Positions 25,700-34,543 of a stretch of DNA of 64,000 nucleotides are shown piece by piece (within the stretch, counting starts at the first letter, position 1; each line of letters starts with the position of its first letter). Below the pieces are notes generated by a model. That model was not told where the DNA came from and made no database searches. It saw only the letters and a list, made by a program, of their open reading frames with translations. Location of the stretch: the NCBI GenBank assembly GCA_023423655.1, contig JAFAFE010000007.1, positions 186,001 to 250,000 on the forward strand, in the 5' to 3' direction. The translations under genes and the position numbers were made by a program. The DNA comes from Pseudomonadota bacterium. GTDB taxonomy: Bacteria > Pseudomonadota > Alphaproteobacteria > Sphingomonadales > Sphingomonadaceae.

Positions 25700-26764
25700 A
25701 TGACCAGTATGCTGAAGAAACTTGGTGCTTGTAGTCTAGTTGCAATCGCGGCGGCAGGGGCAACCCCGGCATTCGCGGCAGGAACGACTGCTGGCACCGA
25801 CATCACCAACACCGCAACCATTTCTTATGAAGTGGGCGGCGTTACCCAGACGGCGACCGTCACCCCCGGCACCAACACGTTCAAGGTTGACCGCAAGGTC
25901 AATCTGACCGTTGCCGAACTTGGCAATGTCACGACCAATGTGACACCGGGTTCGACCGGTAGTGCCAGCACCAACGTGACCAGCTTTACCGTCACCAACA
26001 CGTCGAACGACACGCTCGATTTCCTGCTGGCGTCGGGTCATGGCGTGGCGGCGCACGGCGGCACGGATACATTCGATGCCATCAATATGCGTGTCTATGT
26101 CGATACCAACAATAATGGTACGCTGGATGCGGCGGAAATGACGCCGACTAATAATTATATTGATGAACTGGCCGCCGATGCGTCCAAAACTGTGTTCATT
26201 GTGGCGGACATGCCGAACAATCTTGCCAATGGCGCTGTTTCGGGCATCACGCTGACCGCAACCGCCGCTTTGGGTGGTACAGGCGGCACAGCGGGCGCGG
26301 CTCTTACCGAAACGACAGGGGCCAATACGGCCGGGGTCGATACGGTATTTGCCGACACCGCAGGGGCCGTCGATACAGCACGCGACGGTAAGCATAGCGC
26401 GCGCGACGATTATACGGTCGTTACTGCGACATTAGCCGTTGCAAAATATAACCGCATCATCAGCGATCCGTACAATAACACCACCAATCCGAAAGCGATT
26501 CCGGGTGCGGTGATTGAATATTGTATCGCCGTCACCAATAGCGGCGGTGCAACCGCAACCAATGTGGCTATCGCTGACCCCTTGCCGACAACCGTTGCGG
26601 GTGTCCCCTCTTCCGGAAAGCTTGGCGGGGCCGGTACAGCCACGACTTGCGCTTATGATGGTCCGGCTGGCGGCACGGTGACGGCCACCGATGCATCCGG
26701 TACGCTTACGACAGTGGCAGCGGGAACGACGAGCACGTTCGTTTTCCGGGCGACCATCAAGTAA
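25700..26764 (+). CDS. Secreted DUF11-like surface protein, third gene of cluster
   Basis: A 354-residue exported protein paralogous to the first cluster gene. I start at the ATG at 25700 (AAGGA upstream), giving the signal peptide M-T-S-M-L-K-K-L to A-F-A-A. Then come the shared motif I-T-N-T-A-T-I-S-Y, a beta-rich domain with D-T-N-N-N-G-T-L-D at residues 135-143, an Ala/Gly/Thr-rich stretch, and a C-terminal DUF11-type domain (I-P-G-A-V-I-E-Y-C-I-A-V-T-N). The two cysteines both lie in the last domain. About 80 bases separate it from gene two, and a strong hairpin separates it from the large gene that follows. Confidence 0.85.
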   Translation: MTSMLKKLGACSLVAIAAAGATPAFAAGTTAGTDITNTATISYEVGGVTQTATVTPGTNTFKVDRKVNLTVAELGNVTTNVTPGSTGSASTNVTSFTVTNTSNDTLDFLLASGHGVAAHGGTDTFDAINMRVYVDTNNNGTLDAAEMTPTNNYIDELAADASKTVFIVADMPNNLANGAVSGITLTATAALGGTGGTAGAALTETTGANTAGVDTVFADTAGAVDTARDGKHSARDDYTVVTATLAVAKYNRIISDPYNNTTNPKAIPGAVIEYCIAVTNSGGATATNVAIADPLPTTVAGVPSSGKLGGAGTATTCAYDGPAGGTVTATDASGTLTTVAAGTTSTFVFRATIK

Positions 26765-26778
26765 AAGATAAGGAATTA

Positions 26779-26818
26779 GGGGCCGTTCGGGCAGTATTTT
26801 TCTGCCCTGACCGGCCCC
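26779..26818 (+). terminator. Strong hairpin between third and fourth cluster genes (attenuator or processing site)
   Basis: GGGGCCG-ttc-GGGCAG-tattttt-CTGCCC-tga-CGGCCCC makes a two-part stem of 13 pairs ending ten bases before the ATG of the 1702-residue gene. The sequence after it (GCCTTTTCCC) is only weakly T-rich, so it may be a partial terminator or an mRNA-stabilising hairpin. The only Shine-Dalgarno-like AAGGAA lies upstream of the hairpin. Confidence 0.6.
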
Positions 26819-26828
26819 GCCTTTTCCC

Positions 26829-29800
26829 ATGAATATATTAACCAAAAAAACTGTTTCGGCGGCATCGCTTATGGTGTTGGCAACGCATATCGCTGCGTTT
26901 GCTGCAGCGCCTGCGCACGCCCAGCGGATCGTGCGCAATATTGCGTCGGCAAGCTGGACCGTCGATGGCAAGCCTGAAACGGTTTCGTCCAACGAAGTTA
27001 CGGTTCTCACCACCGCCCTTCCGGCCAGTCCGCCGGAAATCGTTATCTATCGCTTCGGCAACGGATCAGGCAGCATTTCTGCGCCGGTCGCGCCGACCAA
27101 ATGCGCAGCCGCGGGCGGCGATCAATTTATCACACCCAAAGGCGTCTTTGCAGGCCTTGCCACCGATCCGGCGGCGCTGGTCGCCGAACATAGTTTCATC
27201 GCAGGCACGCCGGTCGTGATCGGCATGACCGCGCTTAAAGCCAATCGCGACGCCAATGTGCGCGAAACGCTCGATGTTATCGTCACCACCGCCAATGGCG
27301 ACCGCGAGGCCATCACCCTCACCGAAAAATCCGCCAATAGCGGCCATTTCCTCGGGATGCTCAATTCAAGCCGCATCCCCCCTGCCCTCAAGCAAGGCGA
27401 TTGCACCCTGTCGGTCGAACCCGGCAGCACGGTTCCGGTCATCGTCACCAGCGTGGCGGATAGTTCGATTACCGCCGATGCGCTCATCTCTTTCCTGGTG
27501 GACCCTTATGGCATCACCTTTGACAGCGGTGATGGCACTCCGGTCGCCGGAACCAGCGTTACCATCATCGACGAAGCAACCGGCCAGCCCGCGACCGTTT
27601 ATGGAGATGATGGCGTATCGCGCTTTCCCAGCACGGTTATCACCGGCACGAGCGTGACCGATTCGTCGGGCGCATCCTATGCGTTCGGCAATGGCGATTA
27701 TCGTTTCCCGTTCGTTGCGCCGGGCAAATATCATCTGGTTATCACGCCGCCTTCGCCTTATTCGGCCCCGTCATCAGCAACCCCTGCGGATCTCGCGCCG
27801 CTGCGCCGCCCCGATGGCGATGCGTTCCATATTTCGGATGCGTCCTATAGCAAAAGCTTTACGCTTACATCTCCCGAACCGGTGCGGATCGACGTGCCAC
27901 TCGACCGTCCGGGAACGCCTTTGCTGGTGCGCAAGATCGCCTCGACCACCACCGCCGTTCCGGGCGATGCGGTCCAATATCGTATCAGCGTCACTAATAG
28001 CGATGCGGTGCGCTCGACCGGCCAGATTACGATTTTCGACGATCTGCCGACCTCGCTGCGCCTGCGCCCCGAAACGGTGCGTTATAGTGGCGTCAAAATT
28101 TCTGCTGTCACCAAAGCGGACGGCACCGGCTTTTCGGTGACGGTTCCGGCGTTGGCAGGCGGCCAGTCGGGCCTCCTCACCTATCTTGCCGAAGTGCGGC
28201 AGGATGCGCAGCCCGGCGATGCCATCAACATGGCGACCGCCAGCGATTCGCGCGGCAGCACATCGAACAAGAGCGATGCGGTCATCCGCATCAACCGCGA
28301 TGAAATCAGCGACAAGCTAACCATTATCGGTCGCATCACCGAAGGCGGCTGCCTGGTCGATCCGGCTAAGTCCAAGGGCATTGCTGGTGTGCGCGTGATG
28401 TTGCAGGACGGCAGCTACAGCGTCACCGACGATGAAGGCCGCTATCATTTTGAAGGCGTCCGCACCGGGTTGCATGTTGTCCAGATTGACCCTTCCACCC
28501 TTCCGCTCGACCGTGAAGCGGTGGACTGCGCGCAGAACACACGCTCGGCGGGCAATGCAATTTCGCGCTTTGTGGAAGGTCAGGGCGGCGCTTTGAAGCG
28601 CGCAGACTTCCGCGCCCGTTCCGTTGCGCCGCGCCAATCACAGGCAGCCAAGGCACCGACACGCGAAATCGCGCTTGACGACCCCGAAGCGGCTGGCGCG
28701 ACGCGCGACTGGATGGCTGGCCAGACCGCCGGCATAGAATGGCTGTTCCCCGAACTGGACCATAATCCGCGCACCAAAGCCGTGCGGGTCGCCATCAAAC
28801 ATTTGCCCACACAAAAGGTTGAGCTGTTCGCCAATGGCAAGCCGGTCGAACCGCTGACCTTTGACGGCGCGCGTAAATCGCCGGACAATAGCTTTTCAGT
28901 GAGCCTGTGGCGCGGCGTTGAAATTGGCGATGCCAATACCGAACTCACCGCACGCGTGATCGACGCCAATGGCGCGGTCGTGCAAGAACTTTCGCGCAAG
29001 GTCCATTATGCGATTGCGCCGATGCGCGCCGAGTTGCTGCGCGACAAGTCGCTGCTCGTTGCCGATGGCGTAACCCGCCCGGTGATTGCGGTGCGCCTCA
29101 CCGACCGTGAAGGCCGTCCGGTCAAGCATGGCCTTGTCGGTGACTTCTCGGTCCCCTCGCCTTATGCCGCCGCAATCGAAGCCGATACGCAGCAGAGCCG
29201 CCAGCTTTCCGGCCTTGAGCGCGCGCCCGCCGTGTGGCGTGTCGTGGGCGATAATGGCGTGGCCTATATCGAATTGGAGCCGACCACGGCATCCGGCTCG
29301 CTGCCCATCTCTTTCAGCTTCCGTGATGGTGACATTTCGCGTCAGCAAACGGTCGATACCTGGCTTGATCCCGGCAAGCGTCCGTGGACCGTGGTGGGCT
29401 TTGCCGCCGGGACCGTCGGCTATAATACGCTCGATGACCGCATGGAGCCGTTGTCGGACAAGGTCGATGACGTCAACACCGATGCCCGCCTTGCGCTTTA
29501 TGCCAAGGGCCGTGTGCAGGGCAAATGGTTGATGACGCTCGCTTATGACAGCGACAAGGATAAGGATAATGCGCGCCTTCATGGCACGATTGATCCGACC
29601 GCTTATTACACCATCTATGCCGACAAATCGCAGACGCGCTATGATGCGGCATCGGTGCGCAAGCTTTATCTGAAGCTGGAACGCCCGCAATTTTATGCGC
29701 TGTTCGGCGATTATGACACCAATATGGGCGAAACCCAATTGGCCAATTACCAGCGCACGCTGAACGGTGTGAAGGCCGAATATCGCAGCAAAAATGTCGC

Positions 29801-31937
29801 CGCGAGCGCCTTTGCTGCCGATACGCCCTACCGCTCGTTCCGCGAAGAATTGCAAGGGTCGGGCCTCACCGGTCCCTACCAGCTTGGTCGCCGCGACATT
29901 TTGGCCAACACCGAAAAGGTGATGATCGAAGTGCGTGACCGGTTGCACAGCGAAGGTATCCTGTCGCAAGTGACGCTGATGCGCCATGTCGATTATGACG
30001 TCGACTATCGCAACGGCACGCTGCGCTTCCGCGAACCCGTCTTGAGCCGCGACAGCCAGATGAACCCGCAATTCATTGTGGTGTCCTATGAAGTCGATGG
30101 CGTGGGCAAGCGTGTCCTCAACGCCGGCGGCCGCGCGAGCTGGACCAGCAATGATGAAAAATTGCGCGTGGGTGCCAGTGCCATCCATGACGAAACCGAC
30201 CTTAGCAAGACCAATCTGGGCGGCGTCGACGTGCGTTATCGTCCCAATGTTTCGACCGAAATCCGCGCCGAATTCGCGCATAGCGATGCAAAAAGCACAA
30301 CCGGCGATACGTCCAAGGACAATAAGGCGAGCGCTTGGCTCCTCGAAGCCGAACATCATAGCAGCAAATTCGATATGCTGGGCTATGTGCGCCAGCGCGA
30401 TGGCGGGTTCGGCACCGGCTTCCTCAACCGTTCGGAAGATGCGACGCGCAAATTCGGCTTCGATGGCCGCGTGCGCCTCACCAACGACCTTTCGCTGACC
30501 GCGAGCGCATGGCAGGAAGATTTCCTCGATACCGATATGCAACGCCGTGCAGGCCGCGCCTTGCTCGAATATCGCACCAACGCAACCACGCTGCGCGCAG
30601 GGCTTCTTTATGCCAATGACCGCATGATGGACGGCACCGCGAAGGAATCGACGCTGGTGCAGCTTGGCGGCACGCATCGCCTGATGAACAACCGGCTTGA
30701 GTTGGACGCGCAATCCGAATTCGCGCTGGGCGGCAAGGATGACAGCGTGGACTTCCCCGCCCGTCACCGCGTCGGCGCACGCTTTGCCGCGACCAAGGAC
30801 ATCAACCTTGTCGCAAGCTATGAAATCGCCGAAGGCGATGCGGTCAAGGCGCGCACTTTCCGTGCCGGTTTCGATATCCAGCCTTGGGCGGGCGCCCGCA
30901 TCACCGCAAGCGGCAACCAGCAGGACATTCAGGAATATGGCCCGCGCACCTATGCCGCGTTCGGCCTTGCGCAATCCTTGCCGCTGTCGAAAAACTGGAC
31001 GGTCGATTTCACCGTCGATTCGAACAAGACGCTGAACGGCTTTGACAAGGATGCGGTGCTGAACCCCGATCATCCGGTGGCCTCCGGCGGACATTTGGGA
31101 TCGCACGGCCTTATCGCCGAAGATTTTATCGCGACCACGCTCGGCGCAACCTATCGCAGCGATTTGTGGACGATGACCGGCCGCGCCGAATATCGCAATG
31201 GCGAGGAAGTGGACCGCTATGGCGCGACCTTCGGAGCCATCCGCCGCATCAGCGAAGGCCGCAATGTCGGCGCGCTGTTCACCTTCGCCAAGGCCGAGGA
31301 CAAGAATGGCGGCCCCGCGACCCGCGCGACCAATTTGCAACTGTCCTGGGCCAACCGTCCGGAGAATAGCCGCTGGTCATGGCTCGATAAGCTGGAACTG
31401 CGCGACGACAAGATTGTCAACGCAGTAGCTGGTCAGCCCGGCCCGATTGGCGGCCCCGACCTGACGCTTGATGGCGACCATCATTCGCGCCGCATCATCA
31501 ACAGCTTCAGCCTTAACCTGACGCCGGTTGACGGGCGCAGCGCGATGGACAGCAGCAGCGCACAGGAATTTGTCGAGCGCGGCGAATATGGCTTCTTCTG
31601 GGGCAGCCGCTATGTGTCCGACCGTTATGGCGCGGACGATATTAAGGGCTTCTCCAACATTTTCGGCGGCGATTTCCGGTTCGACATTAATGATATGCTG
31701 GAAATCGGCGCGGCAGGCACGGTGCGCTTGACCGGCTGGGGCAAGCAGATCGCCTTTTCCGGCGGCCCTGCCATCGGCTTGACGCCGTTCAAAAATGGCT
31801 GGTTGTCGCTCGGCTATAATTTCACCGGCTATCGCGACCGCGATTTTGAAGAAGCCCGCTATACCCGCAGCGGTCCGTATCTGACCTTCCGCCTGAAATT
31901 CGATCAGGAAAGCTTTGCAGGCTTGGGCTTACAATAA
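26829..31937 (+). CDS. Giant multidomain outer-membrane beta-barrel protein of the DUF11 cluster
   Basis: A 1702-residue protein. The signal peptide ends near residue 31 (A-H-A-Q), followed by R-N-I-A-S-A-S-W, the motif shared with the two DUF11 neighbours. A DUF11-type domain follows at about 362-490 and a carboxypeptidase-regulatory/SdrB-like domain at about 499-560 (G-V-R-V-M-L-Q-D-G then D-D-E-G-R-Y-H-F). Ig-like segments come next, and from about residue 850 a long repeat of amphipathic strands with Tyr/Arg alternation, typical of an outer-membrane barrel. A conserved-looking segment D-Y-D-V-D-Y-R-N-G-T-L-R-F lies near 1056-1068. The last barrel-like strand (Y-L-T-F-R-L-K-F-D) is followed by a short tail without a terminal aromatic residue. 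No ribosome site lies directly before the ATG. Probably a surface platform or exporter for its neighbours. Confidence 0.87.
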   Translation: MNILTKKTVSAASLMVLATHIAAFAAAPAHAQRIVRNIASASWTVDGKPETVSSNEVTVLTTALPASPPEIVIYRFGNGSGSISAPVAPTKCAAAGGDQFITPKGVFAGLATDPAALVAEHSFIAGTPVVIGMTALKANRDANVRETLDVIVTTANGDREAITLTEKSANSGHFLGMLNSSRIPPALKQGDCTLSVEPGSTVPVIVTSVADSSITADALISFLVDPYGITFDSGDGTPVAGTSVTIIDEATGQPATVYGDDGVSRFPSTVITGTSVTDSSGASYAFGNGDYRFPFVAPGKYHLVITPPSPYSAPSSATPADLAPLRRPDGDAFHISDASYSKSFTLTSPEPVRIDVPLDRPGTPLLVRKIASTTTAVPGDAVQYRISVTNSDAVRSTGQITIFDDLPTSLRLRPETVRYSGVKISAVTKADGTGFSVTVPALAGGQSGLLTYLAEVRQDAQPGDAINMATASDSRGSTSNKSDAVIRINRDEISDKLTIIGRITEGGCLVDPAKSKGIAGVRVMLQDGSYSVTDDEGRYHFEGVRTGLHVVQIDPSTLPLDREAVDCAQNTRSAGNAISRFVEGQGGALKRADFRARSVAPRQSQAAKAPTREIALDDPEAAGATRDWMAGQTAGIEWLFPELDHNPRTKAVRVAIKHLPTQKVELFANGKPVEPLTFDGARKSPDNSFSVSLWRGVEIGDANTELTARVIDANGAVVQELSRKVHYAIAPMRAELLRDKSLLVADGVTRPVIAVRLTDREGRPVKHGLVGDFSVPSPYAAAIEADTQQSRQLSGLERAPAVWRVVGDNGVAYIELEPTTASGSLPISFSFRDGDISRQQTVDTWLDPGKRPWTVVGFAAGTVGYNTLDDRMEPLSDKVDDVNTDARLALYAKGRVQGKWLMTLAYDSDKDKDNARLHGTIDPTAYYTIYADKSQTRYDAASVRKLYLKLERPQFYALFGDYDTNMGETQLANYQRTLNGVKAEYRSKNVAASAFAADTPYRSFREELQGSGLTGPYQLGRRDILANTEKVMIEVRDRLHSEGILSQVTLMRHVDYDVDYRNGTLRFREPVLSRDSQMNPQFIVVSYEVDGVGKRVLNAGGRASWTSNDEKLRVGASAIHDETDLSKTNLGGVDVRYRPNVSTEIRAEFAHSDAKSTTGDTSKDNKASAWLLEAEHHSSKFDMLGYVRQRDGGFGTGFLNRSEDATRKFGFDGRVRLTNDLSLTASAWQEDFLDTDMQRRAGRALLEYRTNATTLRAGLLYANDRMMDGTAKESTLVQLGGTHRLMNNRLELDAQSEFALGGKDDSVDFPARHRVGARFAATKDINLVASYEIAEGDAVKARTFRAGFDIQPWAGARITASGNQQDIQEYGPRTYAAFGLAQSLPLSKNWTVDFTVDSNKTLNGFDKDAVLNPDHPVASGGHLGSHGLIAEDFIATTLGATYRSDLWTMTGRAEYRNGEEVDRYGATFGAIRRISEGRNVGALFTFAKAEDKNGGPATRATNLQLSWANRPENSRWSWLDKLELRDDKIVNAVAGQPGPIGGPDLTLDGDHHSRRIINSFSLNLTPVDGRSAMDSSSAQEFVERGEYGFFWGSRYVSDRYGADDIKGFSNIFGGDFRFDINDMLEIGAAGTVRLTGWGKQIAFSGGPAIGLTPFKNGWLSLGYNFTGYRDRDFEEARYTRSGPYLTFRLKFDQESFAGLGLQ

Positions 31938-31955
31938 GCAAGGCGAAACACAGGC

Positions 31956-32000
31956 AAAAGAAAAGCCCCGGCGCACAAAGGCGACCGGGGCTTTTCTTTT
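31956..32000. terminator. Bidirectional terminator after the DUF11 cluster
   Basis: AAAAGAAAAGCCCCGG and CCGGGGCTTTTCTTTT are a perfect 16-base inverted repeat around a 13-base loop. With A-rich and T-rich outer arms it can end both the cluster mRNA and transcripts arriving from the bkd operon on the other strand. Confidence 0.92.
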
Positions 32001-32006
32001 TATCGT

Positions 32007-32132
32007 CACCCTCCCTTCTAGGGAGGGTCGAATTTTACGTAGGAAAATTCGGGCTGGGTTTGCGAACCTCAAGTCTTTCACCCACCCCAAAAGGCGCTTG
32101 CGTCTTTTGACCCTTCCTTGAAAGGAAGGGTG
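32007..32132. repeat. Intergenic palindromic repeat between convergent operons
   Basis: The stretch opens with CACCCTCCCttctaGGGAGGGT and closes with ACCCTTCCTtgaAAGGAAGGGTG. It contains inner inverted arms CGAATTTT/AAAATTCG and AAAAGGCGC/GCGTCTTTT. The mosaic of short hairpins resembles dispersed extragenic elements and codes for nothing visible. Confidence 0.65.
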
Positions 32133-32151
32133 GAACGCATTTACCCTATCC

Positions 32152-33474
32152 TCAATCCGCGAATAGCAGGACCGGGGTTTCCAACACCTTCTTCAACGCC
32201 TGGATATAGCTTGCCGCATCCCAGCCATCGACGACGCGGTGGTCGCAGCTAATCGAGATGTTCATAAGCTTGGCACGGACAATATCATCGCCTTGGAAGA
32301 TCGGTCGTTCGACAATCTTGTTGGGGCCGATAATCGCGACTTCGGGGCGGTTGATGACCGGTGTGGTCGCAATCCCGCCAAGCGGCCCGAGCGAGGTAAT
32401 GGTGAGCGTCGAACCCGAAAGCTCCTCGCTCTTGGCCTTGCCGGTGCGCGCCGCTTCGGCAAGGCGGCTGATTTCTGCCGCCAATTGCCACACATTTTTC
32501 GCCTGCGCATCGCGGATAACCGGAACCATCAGCCCCGCATCGGTTTGTGTCGCCATGCCCAGATGCACCGCGCCATAACGGGTCACAATGCCCGCTTCAT
32601 CATCATAGCGCGCATTAATCATCGGGAATTCGGGGATGGTTTTGCAGATTGCGACAATCATCAAGGGCAGCATGGTGAGCTTCGGACGGTCGCCGCGATT
32701 ATCGTTCAAATCGGCGCGCATCGCCTCCAATGCGGTCACATCGACTTCATCGACATAGGTGAAGTGCGGAATGGCGCGCTTGGACGCGGCCATATTGTCG
32801 GCAATGCGGCGGCGCATCCCGATGACCTTGATCGGTTCATCCGCGCGCGGCTTGGACGCCGGACGATAGCCCTGCCCGCTGCCATAAGCGAGAAACGCAT
32901 CAAGATCGCTGTGGCGCACACGACCATCGGCGGCCGGTTTGACCGCGCCCAGATCAATCTGCAATTCCTTGGCACGTTGTCGCACCGCAGGCGATGCCAG
33001 CACCTTGGCCGCATGGGCTGTTGCCGGTGCCGGAGCCGCTGCCTTGGGCGCTTCCGTCGAAGTAGACGCAACCGACGCCACTTGCGCCGCAGTCTGGTCG
33101 GGCGCAGTCTTATCTTCCTCGACCAGCTCGACACCGGGATTTTCGGCCTCCAGCGTCGCCTCGTCCATCGGTCCCGGCGTGCCTTCATCGGCATGGGCGG
33201 GCGTTGTTTCCATTTGCTCTTCGGCTTCGGCGGCATCGGTTTCGATGACGACCAGCATCGAGCCAATCGCGATCACATCGCCTTCCGCACCCGCCACTTC
33301 CAGCACGGTGCCGGACACCGGCGCTTCCATTTCGACGGTGGCCTTGTCGGTCATCATATCGGCGATCTGCTGGTCTTCTTCGACGCGGTCGCCAACCTTG
33401 ACGTGCCAAGCGACGATTTCAGCTTCGGCAATACCTTCGCCAATGTCGGGCAGATTGAATGTAAAACGGGCCAT
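32152..33474 (-). CDS. bkdB: Branched-chain 2-oxoacid dehydrogenase E2 (dihydrolipoyl acyltransferase)
   Basis: Core of the branched-chain keto-acid dehydrogenase complex. Domains in order are a lipoyl domain with the lipoylated lysine in M-T-D-K-A-T-V-E (Lys44), and an Ala/Pro/Glu linker. Next is an E3/E1-binding domain near 155-195, and last the acyltransferase domain with H-R-V-V-D-G at 412-417. Length 440. It is the third gene of an E1alpha-E1beta-E2 operon; substrate class is inferred from the separate E1 chains and their sequence type. No E3 gene is present. Confidence 0.92.
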   Translation of the reverse strand: MARFTFNLPDIGEGIAEAEIVAWHVKVGDRVEEDQQIADMMTDKATVEMEAPVSGTVLEVAGAEGDVIAIGSMLVVIETDAAEAEEQMETTPAHADEGTPGPMDEATLEAENPGVELVEEDKTAPDQTAAQVASVASTSTEAPKAAAPAPATAHAAKVLASPAVRQRAKELQIDLGAVKPAADGRVRHSDLDAFLAYGSGQGYRPASKPRADEPIKVIGMRRRIADNMAASKRAIPHFTYVDEVDVTALEAMRADLNDNRGDRPKLTMLPLMIVAICKTIPEFPMINARYDDEAGIVTRYGAVHLGMATQTDAGLMVPVIRDAQAKNVWQLAAEISRLAEAARTGKAKSEELSGSTLTITSLGPLGGIATTPVINRPEVAIIGPNKIVERPIFQGDDIVRAKLMNISISCDHRVVDGWDAASYIQALKKVLETPVLLFAD

Positions 33475-33478
33475 CAGA

Positions 33479-34543
33479 TCAATCCTTCATAATCTTTTCA
33501 ATCGCCTGACCGATGCGGATCGGTCCGGGGAAATATGCCCATTCAAGGCTATGGGGATAAGGGGTGTCAAAACCGGTGACGCGCTCAACCGGCGCTTCGA
33601 GATGATAGAAGCAGCGTTCTTGCACGAGCGCGGCCAATTCCGCGCCAAAGCCGCTGGTGCGCGTCGCTTCATGGACGACAAGGCAGCGTCCGGTCTTTTC
33701 GACCGAGGCTTCGACTGTGTCGATGTCGAGCGGCATCAGCGTGCGCAGGTCGATAATTTCCGCATCCACTTCCATTTCCGCGACCACGGTTTTGACCACA
33801 TGGACCATCGTGCCATAGCAAAGGATGGTGAGGCCATCACCCGGGCGGACGATATTCGCTTTGCCAAGCTCGATGCGGTAATAGCCTTGCGGCACGTCGG
33901 CATCGTCAAATTTGGCCCAGGCTTCGACCGGACGGTCATAATAGCCGGAGAATGGCCCGTTATAGATGCGCTTGGGTTCAAAGAAGATGACCGGATCATT
34001 ATCCTCGATCGACGCAATCAAAAGCCCCTTGGCATCATAAGGCGTCGAGGGAATAACAGTCTTTAACCCGCTGACATGGGTAAAGATTCCTTCGGGCGAT
34101 TGGCTATGAGTCTGTCCGCCGAAAATGCCCCCTCCAAAGGGCGAACGCACCGTCATCGGGCAGATAAAATCGCCCGCCGAGCGGTAACGCAGGCGCGCCG
34201 CTTCGCTCACCAACTGGTCAAGCGCGGGATAGATATAGTCGGCAAACTGGATTTCGGGGATCGGCCGCAAGCCATAAGCACACATTCCGACGCCGACGCC
34301 GATAATACCACATTCGGTAATCGGCGTGTCGAACACACGGGTCTTGCCATATTTTTTCTGCAACCCTGCGGTTGCGCGGAACACGCCGCCAAAATAGCCG
34401 ACATCTTCACCCAATACCACCGTATCGGGGTCGCGCTCCAGCATGACATCCATCGCGCTGTTGATCGCCTCGATCATGTTCATGCGCTTGATGGCGCCGC
34501 TTTCGGTTTCTTCGACCATCAGATCACTCATTTCTTCTGCCAT
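33479..34543 (-). CDS. bkdA2: Branched-chain 2-oxoacid dehydrogenase E1 beta
   Basis: Beta chain of the thiamine-dependent E1 component. The conserved core M-N-M-I-E-A-I-N-S-A-M begins about 20 residues in, followed by G-E-D-V-G-Y-F-G-G-V-F-R-A-T. I chose the ATG at 34543, preceded by AAGGGA, giving 354 residues and a 16-base overlap with E1alpha; an ATG at 34531 with an ATGA overlap is an equally conserved alternative. It is four bases from E2. Confidence 0.92.
   Translation of the reverse strand: MAEEMSDLMVEETESGAIKRMNMIEAINSAMDVMLERDPDTVVLGEDVGYFGGVFRATAGLQKKYGKTRVFDTPITECGIIGVGVGMCAYGLRPIPEIQFADYIYPALDQLVSEAARLRYRSAGDFICPMTVRSPFGGGIFGGQTHSQSPEGIFTHVSGLKTVIPSTPYDAKGLLIASIEDNDPVIFFEPKRIYNGPFSGYYDRPVEAWAKFDDADVPQGYYRIELGKANIVRPGDGLTILCYGTMVHVVKTVVAEMEVDAEIIDLRTLMPLDIDTVEASVEKTGRCLVVHEATRTSGFGAELAALVQERCFYHLEAPVERVTGFDTPYPHSLEWAYFPGPIRIGQAIEKIMKD

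Noticed and set aside
32239..33492. A 417-codon open frame opposite the E2 gene
   Set aside because: The E2 gene has lipoyl, binding and catalytic motifs in the right order; the opposite frame is low in structure and Arg/His-rich.
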